Source: an uncultured Slackia sp. (GTDB lineage: Bacteria > Actinomycetota > Coriobacteriia > Coriobacteriales > Eggerthellaceae). From it: a DNA stretch of 45,057 bases. Within the stretch, counting starts at the first letter, position 1; each line of letters opens with the position of its first letter. The translations under genes were made by a program, and so were the position numbers. The stretch is from contig CAKUIK010000018.1 in the NCBI GenBank assembly GCA_934661005.1, positions 1 through 45,057 of the forward strand. The letters run 5' to 3'. The notes under the pieces were generated by a model, which did not search any database, was not told where the DNA came from, and saw only the letters and a program-made list of their open reading frames with translations. Of this stretch, positions 1-7,664 are shown piece after piece.

Positions 1-38
1 TCTCGAACTCAGCCGGACATGTCCGGCTGAGTTCGAGA
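1..38. repeat. 38-bp perfect palindrome (terminator-like)
   Basis: Positions 1-19 and 20-38 are exact reverse complements, so the DNA is a loopless palindrome centred on ACAT/ATGT and its RNA would fold into a very stable hairpin. It starts at the first base of the window and may extend outside it. No T-run follows (the next bases are ACGAAACC), so it would be an atypical intrinsic terminator of an upstream gene. An operator or a repeat unit are alternatives. Confidence 0.6.
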
Positions 39-234
39 ACGAAACCAAAGTGTTCGGATGAACTTACAAATCAACTATTGGGTGTCCTAAATCATCGAAT
101 TATGTGCATCTTCATACCATAGCGAGTGCCGCTCGTTCGCGTGATAAAATACCAAGCTGGTATATTCGCGATGCCCGATTTTGTCGGCGCGCTTATCACA
201 CGTAGAGAAAACGAAGCGGAAAAGGACACTCTCT

Positions 235-1302
235 ATGTCGTTTATGGACTTCTTCAGCAGGTTTAGCGGCGGCTTCGGCGGCGCTTCCTCGGTCGATTTG
301 GCTATCGACCTGGGCACGGCGAATACGCTTGTCGCTATTACCGGCGAGGGCGTTGTGCTCAACGAGCCCAGCGTCGTCGCCATTGAACGTAGCACGCATC
401 GCGTGCTCGCTGTGGGCCACGAAGCCAAACAAATGATCAACCATACGCCCGACGCGTTTTCGGCGGAGCATCCGCTGCGCGACGGCGTTATCGCCGATTA
501 CGATGTGACCGAGGCAATGCTGTCGGCCTTCATTAACAAGGCTATCGAGCGCCGCTATCCGTGGCAGGCAAAGCCCCGCATCGTTATTTGCATTCCATGC
601 GGCGCCACTTCGGTCGAGAAGCGCGCCGTGTTCGAGGCCGCAATTCAGTCGGGCGCTCGCCAGGCGTATCTCATCGAGGAACCCATGGCTGCTGCAATGG
701 GCGCCGATTTGCCCGTTACCGAACCTACCGGTTCTATGGTGGTCGATATCGGCGGTGGCACCACCGAGGTCGCCGTTATCTCTCTCGGCGGCATCGTGAC
801 GTCTTCGTCGCTTCGCTTGGCTGGCAATAAGATGGACGAGGCAATCGCCATGTATCTGCGCGACCTGCTCGGCATCAAAGTGGGCGAGCGCACGGCAGAA
901 ATCATCAAAATCAAGATCGGTTCCATTCTTCCTTTTGAAGATGGCCGTGAGAAAGATATGATCATTTCTGGCCAGGACGTCGTTACCGAGCAGCCCCGCG
1001 AAGTCACCATTCAGTCGGAAGACGTTCGCGCGGCGCTTCAGCCCCCCATTGAAGAAATGGTTGTGCACATCAAGGAAACGTTCAAGAAAACCAACCCCGA
1101 CCTCGCGAGCGATATTATCTCGAATGGCATTTTGCTCACGGGCGGCGGCGGCTTGCTTTCTGGCCTCGATCGCTACCTCACGTCTCGTCTCGAGATTCCC
1201 GTTTGGACGAGCGAAACGGCGCTTACCAATGTCGCCATGGGTTGCTTGAAGGTTCTTGAGACTCCCACGGCGCTCAAACAAACGCTGATGCGCTCGAAAT
1301 AA
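235..1302 (+). CDS. mreB: Rod shape-determining protein MreB
   Basis: MreB is a bacterial actin that polymerises under the inner membrane and directs lateral peptidoglycan synthesis by the elongasome. The 355-residue product carries the actin-fold phosphate loop DLGTANTLV near the N-terminus, the second phosphate motif VVDIGGGTTEVAVISLGG, and the adenosine motif LTGGGGLLSGLD near residue 310. I chose the ATG at 235 because AAAGGA precedes it at a suitable distance and the N-terminal MSFMDFFSRFSGGFGG is a plausible membrane-binding helix. A longer reading from TTG 181 has no such support. It is the first gene of a same-strand cluster mreB-mreC-mreD-mrdA-rodA. Family assignment is certain; whether the actual paralogue is MreB or Mbl cannot be decided. 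Confidence 0.97.
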   Translation: MSFMDFFSRFSGGFGGASSVDLAIDLGTANTLVAITGEGVVLNEPSVVAIERSTHRVLAVGHEAKQMINHTPDAFSAEHPLRDGVIADYDVTEAMLSAFINKAIERRYPWQAKPRIVICIPCGATSVEKRAVFEAAIQSGARQAYLIEEPMAAAMGADLPVTEPTGSMVVDIGGGTTEVAVISLGGIVTSSSLRLAGNKMDEAIAMYLRDLLGIKVGERTAEIIKIKIGSILPFEDGREKDMIISGQDVVTEQPREVTIQSEDVRAALQPPIEEMVVHIKETFKKTNPDLASDIISNGILLTGGGGLLSGLDRYLTSRLEIPVWTSETALTNVAMGCLKVLETPTALKQTLMRSK

Positions 1303-1406
1303 TTCGCGTCCGCGCACGGCGGCGCAAGAAATAGGATTCACTTTGCGCCGGGCTGCAACAGGCTCGGCGCATCGTTTTATACAAGGAAGCGAGTTTATAC
1401 ACTTCT

Positions 1407-2318
1407 ATGGCCCGAAAACAACAAATGCTCAATGACTCCTCGAAGTCAATCGGGGGTGCGGCTCTGCTCGCGGTGCTGCTTATTGCTTCTGCGGTTATGT
1501 CGAGCGTGTATTCCAACGAAACGTCATCTGGTCCCGTGCACAGCGTGCAGGCGGGGGTAGGCATGGTCACTTCGCCCTTGCAGTTCGTGGGCGTGGGCGT
1601 GGCATATGCCGAAGATGCGGCGAGCGAGACGGTTCAGAATGCCACGGCTTCCGATGCTTCGTATGCGCAGCTTCGCGATGAAAACGCTCAGCTTAAAGCG
1701 CAGCTTGCCGAGCTTGAGGAATATCGCGGTGAGGCCCAGCGGCTGCAGGGTCTGCTCGATTTATCCGACAAGTACGATTTCTCGGGTGTGACGGGCCGCG
1801 TGATTGGCAAAGGGGCCGATGCGTGGAATCGCGTTGTTACCCTCAACGTGGGATCGGCTTCGGGCGTTGAATGCGGTTTGCCCGTTATTGGCGGCAGCGG
1901 CCTGGTGGGCCAGGTTATTGAGGTCTCGCCGCTCACGTGCCGCGTTCGCCTGATTTCCGACCCGCAGTCGGGCGTTTCGGTTGTGCTGCAGTCGAATCGC
2001 GCCGAAGGCGTGGTGCGCGGCTCAATCGCCGGTCTTTTGTATTTGGAGGACCTCGATACATCGGTCGAGGTGAACGTGGGCGATACCGTTATCACCTCGG
2101 GCCTTGGCGGCTCGTATTTCCGCGGCGTGGCGCTTGGCACGGTCGTGAACGTCATTAATGCAGCGGGCACGTCTGATCGCACCATCGTGGTCGAACCGTA
2201 TAGCTCCGCCGATCCGCTCGAGGAGCTCACCGTCGTTATGAATATGGGTTCGGAGGGCGACCTTTCCTCCACGAGCGATTCTTCGTCCGACGCGAGCTCC
2301 ACTGAAGGCGGTGCGTAA
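1407..2318 (+). CDS. mreC: Rod shape-determining protein MreC
   Basis: MreC is a bitopic membrane protein whose periplasmic beta-domains bind and activate PBP2 in the elongasome. The 303-residue product has a short basic N-terminus, one transmembrane helix around residues 17-35, a coiled coil around residues 72-95 (rich in Q, L, A, E) and then the tandem beta-barrel region with the family-typical stretches VTGRVIGKG and SGVSVVLQSNRAEGVVRG. The C-terminus is a low-complexity Ser/Asp/Glu tail. AAGGAAG lies about 17 bases upstream of ATG 1407, a loose spacing, so the in-frame ATG at 1425 cannot be excluded. The 104-bp gap from mreB is noncoding. mreD follows after 2 bp, which indicates translational coupling. 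Confidence 0.95.
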   Translation: MARKQQMLNDSSKSIGGAALLAVLLIASAVMSSVYSNETSSGPVHSVQAGVGMVTSPLQFVGVGVAYAEDAASETVQNATASDASYAQLRDENAQLKAQLAELEEYRGEAQRLQGLLDLSDKYDFSGVTGRVIGKGADAWNRVVTLNVGSASGVECGLPVIGGSGLVGQVIEVSPLTCRVRLISDPQSGVSVVLQSNRAEGVVRGSIAGLLYLEDLDTSVEVNVGDTVITSGLGGSYFRGVALGTVVNVINAAGTSDRTIVVEPYSSADPLEELTVVMNMGSEGDLSSTSDSSSDASSTEGGA

Positions 2319-2320
2319 GC

Positions 2321-2845
2321 ATGCGTGAATCGGTGCTTCTCGTCGTGGGCGCCGTGGCAGCTGTCGTGCTGCAAATCGTGCTTGCGCCCAACCTCGTCAT
2401 TATGGGATCCATGCCCGATTTCGTTCTCGTGTACGTGGGCATTTCCGCTATGCTGCTGCGACGCGATTCGGTGTTCGTCATGGCGTTTATCGCGGGGCTT
2501 TTCGTCGACCTCATGGGTACGTCGACGGTGGGCTTGTGCGCGGGGCTCTATACGCTTTCCGCGTTTCTCACGAGCCGCGCGGCGGGCTTTTTCGGCAACG
2601 ACACCCTGGGCGCGTCGTTCGCCATTTCCATGGGTTGCTTCCTTCTGGTCGAAGTGCTCTATGCCGGCTTCTACGCTTCGGCTATCGATGTTTCCTTCAT
2701 CGAGGCAATCGGCCAGCGCGCGCTTCCGTGCGCGCTTTACGACTGCGCGATGGCGCTCATCGTGCTGCCTATCATGACCCATATGTTTGCGGCAGCGGCG
2801 CCGTCCCATAAGGCTCCCACTTCCTCGACCGTTCGTCTTCGCTAA
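2321..2845 (+). CDS. mreD: Rod shape-determining protein MreD
   Basis: MreD is a small polytopic membrane protein of the elongasome. The product has 174 residues, close to the family norm, with about five hydrophobic segments. It begins MRESVLLVVGAVAAVVLQIV and contains the MreD-like stretch MPDFVLVYVGISAMLLRRDS followed by GLFVDLMGTSTVGLCAGLY. It starts 2 bp after the mreC stop and ends 9 bp before mrdA, consistent with one polycistronic message. The sequence is poorly conserved in this family, so the call rests on topology, the short motifs and position. Confidence 0.92.
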   Translation: MRESVLLVVGAVAAVVLQIVLAPNLVIMGSMPDFVLVYVGISAMLLRRDSVFVMAFIAGLFVDLMGTSTVGLCAGLYTLSAFLTSRAAGFFGNDTLGASFAISMGCFLLVEVLYAGFYASAIDVSFIEAIGQRALPCALYDCAMALIVLPIMTHMFAAAAPSHKAPTSSTVRLR

Positions 2846-2854
2846 GGGTGTTGC

Positions 2855-4978
2855 ATGGTTTACGCTATCATGGCCGCGCTTGTCGTTATCGTCGTTGCAG
2901 GCGTGGCGCTTTTCGTATTTTTCAGGGCTCGGAGCATTAAGCCGGGCAGCTCGGTGCCGAAGTCGGTGACATCCATTGGCTCGGCTACGCCATTCCAGAC
3001 GCGTTCTGGCTCTTCGTCGGTTGGCACGAGTTCTCCCATGGGTGCTGCGACCAGCGGAGTTCGCGAGCGTTTGAAGTCGCGTTTCATGGCCATTGGCGTG
3101 CTTATTGCCGCCGTGTTCGGCAGCCTTACGGCGAAGCTGTGGAGCATGCAGGTGCTTTCGAGCGAGCAGTACGTCGATGCCGCCAACGAAAATCAGTACA
3201 CCACCATCAAGACGCCTGCTGCGCGCGGCCGCATTTTCGATACCGAAGGCATCGTGATGGTCGACAACAAAACACGCCCCGCCGTGTTGGCCGACGCCGA
3301 TGTTGCCGACGATCGCACAACGCTTTTGCGCCTTTCCGCTTTGCTTGGCTTGCCTTATGCCGTTGTGCGCCAGCGCATCAAGGACACGTCGGGCGGCGCG
3401 CAGGCGCAGCGCGAGGTGTCGTCGGCTCCGCGAAGCCGCGACGTGGCCTTTATCGCCGAGCACCCCGATGCCTTCCCGGGCGTTGACGTGCAGGAGCGTA
3501 CACATCGCGTATATCCGTATAAAGCTCTTGCGAGCCAGGTGCTGGGCTATGTCGGCACGGTTTCCGACAGCGTTTTGAAAAACCCGCCCGCCGGCATGGA
3601 TTATGAAAGTGGCGATGAAGTCGGTCAATCTGGCGTCGAGTCGGTGTATGACGGGTATCTCTCCGGCGCACACGGCGAACGCGTCGTCGTGACCGACGCC
3701 GATGGCGTGGTGCATGAAGTGAAGAGCGAAACGCCGGCCAGCCAAGGCAACGATGTTTACCTCACCATTTCTGCGCGCGTGCAGTCGATTGCCGAGCAGA
3801 AGCTCAAAGAACTCATCGCTCCCAATGGCGTTATTGGCGGCGGCACGGGTACGGCTGGCGCCGTTGTGGCTATGGAAGTCGATACGGGCAACGTGATTTG
3901 CATGGCGAATTTCCCCACGTTCGATCCGACGAATTTCGTCGGGGGCGTGTCTCAAGAGAATTGGGATCGCTACAACAACTCCGATAGTTCATATGCGCCG
4001 CTTATGAACCGTTGCATTGCCGGCCAGTATCCGGCCGCGTCGACGTTTAAGGCGTTCACCGGCCTTGCTGCGCTCAATTATGGGTTCGCGAGCTCTTCGA
4101 CTTCCTGGAATTGCTCGGGCACGTGGACGGGCTTTGGCGAAGCGTATGCCCAGAAATGCTGGCTTACGACGGGTCATGGCGCGATCGACCTACGACACGG
4201 CATTGTGGTGTCGTGCGACGTCGTGTTCTATGAAATCGCGAAGAACTTCTACGACGCGAGTTCCAAAATCGGCGACGATGCCATGCAGAACTACATCAAG
4301 GAATTCGGTCTAGGTTCGAAAACGGGTATTGAGCTTCCCGACGAAGCGCAGGGCGTTATTCCGACGCCCGAATGGAAGAAGGAATATTTCCGCAATGCGC
4401 CTGAAGAAGGCCAGTGGCAGCCGGGCGACATGACCAACATGGTCATTGGCCAGGGCAACGTGCTTGTGACGCCTTTGCAGATGGCTGTGGGCTATGCAGG
4501 CATCGCCACAGGCACGCTTCCGGTGCCGAATCTGCTGAAGGAAGTGCGCAATTCTTCGGGCGAGACGGTGGTCTCGCGCGAGCCGAAGAAGGGCACGATG
4601 CCCGATGTTGAGAAGGCGCATCTTGAGGTTATGCGTGACGCGCTTCGCGGCGTGGCCGAAGAAGACGGCGGCCTTCCCGCTATGCTCAAGCAATACGATT
4701 ACCAATGCGCTTGTAAAACGGGTACGGGCGAATGGGCCGACCACGACGGCTATGCGTGGTTTGCGATGTATGCGCCTTATGACAACCCTAAATATGTTGT
4801 GACCTGCGTTATTACTGAAGGCGGCGCCGGTGCCGACGCTGCGGCGCCTATTGCCGCGGCCGTCATGGATGGCTGTATCAAGCTTGGCGAGGGCACGATT
4901 TCGGGCGATCCCGCCGTTATCGAAGAAGTGACCGAGATTATCGAATACGCCGGAACGGGCGCTGGACGGGTGGACTAA
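2855..4978 (+). CDS. mrdA: Penicillin-binding protein 2 (elongasome transpeptidase)
   Basis: PBP2 is the class B transpeptidase that crosslinks peptidoglycan during elongation together with RodA. The 707-residue product shows the dimerisation domain signature AARGRIFDTEG near residue 122 and all three transpeptidase motifs: the nucleophile S396-T-F-K399, S453-C-D455 in the SxN position, and KTG inside ACKTGTGEW near residue 612. An oddity is two N-terminal hydrophobic helices (about residues 2-24 and 77-95) separated by a Ser/Gly/Pro-rich linker, where most PBP2 proteins have one. The ATG at 2855 has AAGGG upstream. An internal ATG at 3038 would remove the first helix but lacks a ribosome-binding site. 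Its TAA abuts the rodA ATG directly. Confidence 0.95.
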   Translation: MVYAIMAALVVIVVAGVALFVFFRARSIKPGSSVPKSVTSIGSATPFQTRSGSSSVGTSSPMGAATSGVRERLKSRFMAIGVLIAAVFGSLTAKLWSMQVLSSEQYVDAANENQYTTIKTPAARGRIFDTEGIVMVDNKTRPAVLADADVADDRTTLLRLSALLGLPYAVVRQRIKDTSGGAQAQREVSSAPRSRDVAFIAEHPDAFPGVDVQERTHRVYPYKALASQVLGYVGTVSDSVLKNPPAGMDYESGDEVGQSGVESVYDGYLSGAHGERVVVTDADGVVHEVKSETPASQGNDVYLTISARVQSIAEQKLKELIAPNGVIGGGTGTAGAVVAMEVDTGNVICMANFPTFDPTNFVGGVSQENWDRYNNSDSSYAPLMNRCIAGQYPAASTFKAFTGLAALNYGFASSSTSWNCSGTWTGFGEAYAQKCWLTTGHGAIDLRHGIVVSCDVVFYEIAKNFYDASSKIGDDAMQNYIKEFGLGSKTGIELPDEAQGVIPTPEWKKEYFRNAPEEGQWQPGDMTNMVIGQGNVLVTPLQMAVGYAGIATGTLPVPNLLKEVRNSSGETVVSREPKKGTMPDVEKAHLEVMRDALRGVAEEDGGLPAMLKQYDYQCACKTGTGEWADHDGYAWFAMYAPYDNPKYVVTCVITEGGAGADAAAPIAAAVMDGCIKLGEGTISGDPAVIEEVTEIIEYAGTGAGRVD

Positions 4979-6178
4979 ATGGCTGGTTTCAACGAAATTG
5001 ACCGCGTGCGCACGCCGAAGGGGCAATACGTCAGCTCGTCGCCGCTGGGCGGCTCTGGTCGACCGAAGCGCGCCATTGACGCTATCCCCGTTCCTTTGGT
5101 GCTCGTGGTTGCGGCGCTTCTGGGCTACGGCCTGCTCGTGGTTTGGTCGGCGATTCAGACGAACGACAACTATTCGTTCTCGCGTCAGCTTATGGGCGTG
5201 GCAATGGGCGTTGTCGCAATGCTCATTTGCTATTCCTTTGATTATCGCCGATTGGCGAACTACACGACGCTGTTGCTCATCGTGAACGTGGTGCTCATTC
5301 TGTCGCCTCATTTGCCTGTAATCGGCGTCGAGAGCAAAGGCGCGCAAAGCTGGGTAAAAATCGGCATTCAGCTGCAGCCGGGCGAATTCGCGAAAATCAC
5401 GGTGATTCTGCTCGATGCGGCTGTTATGGCGAAGTTCGGCGGCAGGCTTGATGATCCGCGGGAGTTCGTCAAAGCGCTCGCCTATATCGCGATTCCGTTT
5501 TTGTGCATCATGACACAGCCTGACTTGGGCACGGGTTTGGTGTATTTGGTCATTGGCGCCGTGACGCTCGTTATGGGTGGTGCGCGCTGGAAGTACCTGC
5601 TCATATTGCTCGGCGTATTTGTGGGGCTCATTGTGGCGGTGTTCGCTGTTGACGAGGTGCTGAAGAACGCGACGGGCGATTATGTTCTGCTGAAACAATA
5701 CCAGCGTAACCGCCTGCTCGTGTTCTTGGATCCGAGCGCCGACGTGACGGGCACGGGCTTCAACCTTAACCAGGCCATGATTGCCATTGGCTCGGGCGGT
5801 CTTTTCGGAAAGGGCTTGCTTAACGGCTCTCAGTCGAGCTTGGGCTTCGTTCCTGAATCGGCGACCGACTTCATTTTCTGCGTGCTTGCTGAGCAGTTCG
5901 GCTTCATGGGAGCCATGGTGCTGCTTGTGCTGTATTTGGCGCTTATTCTGCTGGCTATTCGCATCGCGCGCGAGTCGAGCGATTTGTTCGGAACGCTTAT
6001 TGTTATGGGCATCGTGGGTATGTGGCTGTTCCAAATTCTCGAGAATATCGGCATGGACATTGGCCTTATGCCCATCACGGGCATTCCTCTGCCGTTTATG
6101 AGCTATGGTTCGTCGTTCATGATGGTGAACTTCGCGCTGCTCGGGCTTATTGGCAGCGTGTATGCTCATAAGGGATAG
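4979..6178 (+). CDS. rodA: SEDS peptidoglycan polymerase RodA
   Basis: RodA is the SEDS-family glycosyltransferase that polymerises glycan strands from lipid II and works with PBP2. The 399-residue polytopic protein contains the SEDS signatures GAQSWVKIGIQLQPGEFAKI, TQPDLGTGLVYL, the catalytic-loop region containing VPESATDFIF, and the C-terminal GIPLPFMSYGSSFM. The ATG immediately follows the mrdA stop codon (no gap), indicating translational coupling. About 30 polar residues precede the first membrane helix. Its position directly after a PBP2 gene favours RodA over FtsW. Confidence 0.96.
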   Translation: MAGFNEIDRVRTPKGQYVSSSPLGGSGRPKRAIDAIPVPLVLVVAALLGYGLLVVWSAIQTNDNYSFSRQLMGVAMGVVAMLICYSFDYRRLANYTTLLLIVNVVLILSPHLPVIGVESKGAQSWVKIGIQLQPGEFAKITVILLDAAVMAKFGGRLDDPREFVKALAYIAIPFLCIMTQPDLGTGLVYLVIGAVTLVMGGARWKYLLILLGVFVGLIVAVFAVDEVLKNATGDYVLLKQYQRNRLLVFLDPSADVTGTGFNLNQAMIAIGSGGLFGKGLLNGSQSSLGFVPESATDFIFCVLAEQFGFMGAMVLLVLYLALILLAIRIARESSDLFGTLIVMGIVGMWLFQILENIGMDIGLMPITGIPLPFMSYGSSFMMVNFALLGLIGSVYAHKG

Positions 6179-6330
6179 GTCTGCGGAAGCGTGCGGCCAA
6201 CAGGCGGTCAACGCCGGGGCAACGCCTTGCGGCTTGTTGTGGGTTTCCTTTTCTTGCGCCGTGCTGCCGCTATAATGGTTTGAAATGTGAACTATGCGGC
6301 CCGTGGCCGAAATGCGAGGAGGCAATTGAT

Positions 6331-7584
6331 ATGCCGAAAATGCCCAAGATGCCCATTGACGTGATGGCCGTTTTGCAAGAGGCCACCGATGTCGAGGCGG
6401 CTCGCTCGGTGCCTTTGTGCGTGTCTGTTTTGCTCGACGACACCGCGCCCGCCGACCTTACGGCGTTTGTGCGTTCGAATTTTGCGAGCGCAAGCCCGCA
6501 GGCGCGCGTTTCGGTGAACTATTTCCAAGATGCGCGCGTTGCTTTTGATGCCCGCAGCGACATGGCGGTTATTGCGGCCGGATTCACTCCCGAGATTGGC
6601 GAAATCGCTTCCCGCCTTCGTGGCGAGGGCATTCCCGTCATGGTTGTCACGACGCTTCCTGAATGCGTGAATGGCGCTGCCGAAGCGGCGGGATACCCCA
6701 TCGATGCGGCTGATGTGATTGCTCCCGATCCTGAAATCGACGGCGTGGTCACGCTCCATGAGCCGCTCGTTGTTACGAAGGAAGGCGCGATTTCGGGTCG
6801 CGAGGTCGACCCCGAAGACCCGTTCTCGCTTGAGCCGTTGCCGATGTGCGCCGCTTACGACGAACAACTTCGTACGAAGATGGGCGAGTGGGTGGTTGCC
6901 GCGTTTCGTGAGAAGCGCCTCGCGTTCGCCCAGGCGTTCGAGTTCGTTCGCAAGCCTCTTTCCATGGAAGCGGTGCGAGCTACGGCGTTTCAGAATGCTG
7001 GCATCGGTCTTGTGATATTCGTTCCTGGAGCCGATTTCCCCATTATGACGCTCAATCAGACGAAAATGGTTATCCAAATCGCTGCGGCGTATGGACAACC
7101 GCTTTCGGCCGAGCGCGTGAAAGAGCTTGCCGCCGTGGTGGGCGGCGGCCTTGCATGCCGCACGGTTGCGCGTCAGGTGGCAGGCCTTGTTCCTGCGGTT
7201 GGTTGGGCTGTGAAGGCTGGTGTTGGCTACGCTGGCACGTGGGCCATGGGCATGGCTGCAGCCGAGTACTTCGAGCATGGCGGCAACATGGCCGGCGTCG
7301 GCGCCGTGGTCGATGAGGCGCGGGAGGCCGCATCGCGAGCGGCGGATGAAACGGCGGCTGGTCGTGCGGCGAAGGGCTTTGTCGCATCGCTTGGGCTTCA
7401 GGCGAAAGATGCTGCCGCGGGCCGCGTTCGCGCCGCCGTCGCTCAAGCACCTGGCGTGGCCGCGGGTGCTATGCGCGCCGTTGCGAATGCCGCGGCGTCT
7501 GCTGCGCAGGCGGCATCGGTCGGAGCAGCCCGCGCGGGTGCCGCCGCTGACGCCGTGGAGTCTTCTGCGCGCGATTCCGAATAA
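6331..7584 (+). CDS. DUF697-type membrane-associated protein
   Basis: The function is unknown. The start at ATG 6331 is chosen because AGGAGG precedes it with good spacing; a reading from 6280 has none. The 417-residue product has two parts. Residues 1-200 form a soluble alpha/beta-looking domain with repeated hydrophobic strands (SDMAVIAAG, IPVMVVTTLP), reminiscent of a degenerate GTPase or Rossmann fold but with no Walker A motif. Residues 225-330 match the DUF697 (YcjF-like) pattern: a FVPGADFPIMTLNQTKMV stretch, then YGQPLSAERVKELAAVVGGG and a hydrophobic GWAVKAGVGYAGTWAMGMAA helix. The last 85 residues are Ala-rich and helical. It lies 150 bp after rodA and may be cotranscribed with the following radical SAM gene. 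The DUF697 call is by remembered pattern. Confidence 0.75.
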   Translation: MPKMPKMPIDVMAVLQEATDVEAARSVPLCVSVLLDDTAPADLTAFVRSNFASASPQARVSVNYFQDARVAFDARSDMAVIAAGFTPEIGEIASRLRGEGIPVMVVTTLPECVNGAAEAAGYPIDAADVIAPDPEIDGVVTLHEPLVVTKEGAISGREVDPEDPFSLEPLPMCAAYDEQLRTKMGEWVVAAFREKRLAFAQAFEFVRKPLSMEAVRATAFQNAGIGLVIFVPGADFPIMTLNQTKMVIQIAAAYGQPLSAERVKELAAVVGGGLACRTVARQVAGLVPAVGWAVKAGVGYAGTWAMGMAAAEYFEHGGNMAGVGAVVDEAREAASRAADETAAGRAAKGFVASLGLQAKDAAAGRVRAAVAQAPGVAAGAMRAVANAAASAAQAASVGAARAGAAADAVESSARDSE

Positions 7585-7664
7585 CGATGTGCGCGTTCGC
7601 TTTCTAGGGCGGGCGCGCATGCTTTCTGTACCCGTCTTCGTTTCTTCGACATGAGGGATCTCAT

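Noticed and set aside
1688..3955. Very long open frame on the minus strand opposite mreC, mreD and mrdA
   Set aside because: It is antisense to three certain genes, its translation is Arg/His/Ala-rich without family resemblance, and long antisense frames are expected in this G+C-rich DNA.
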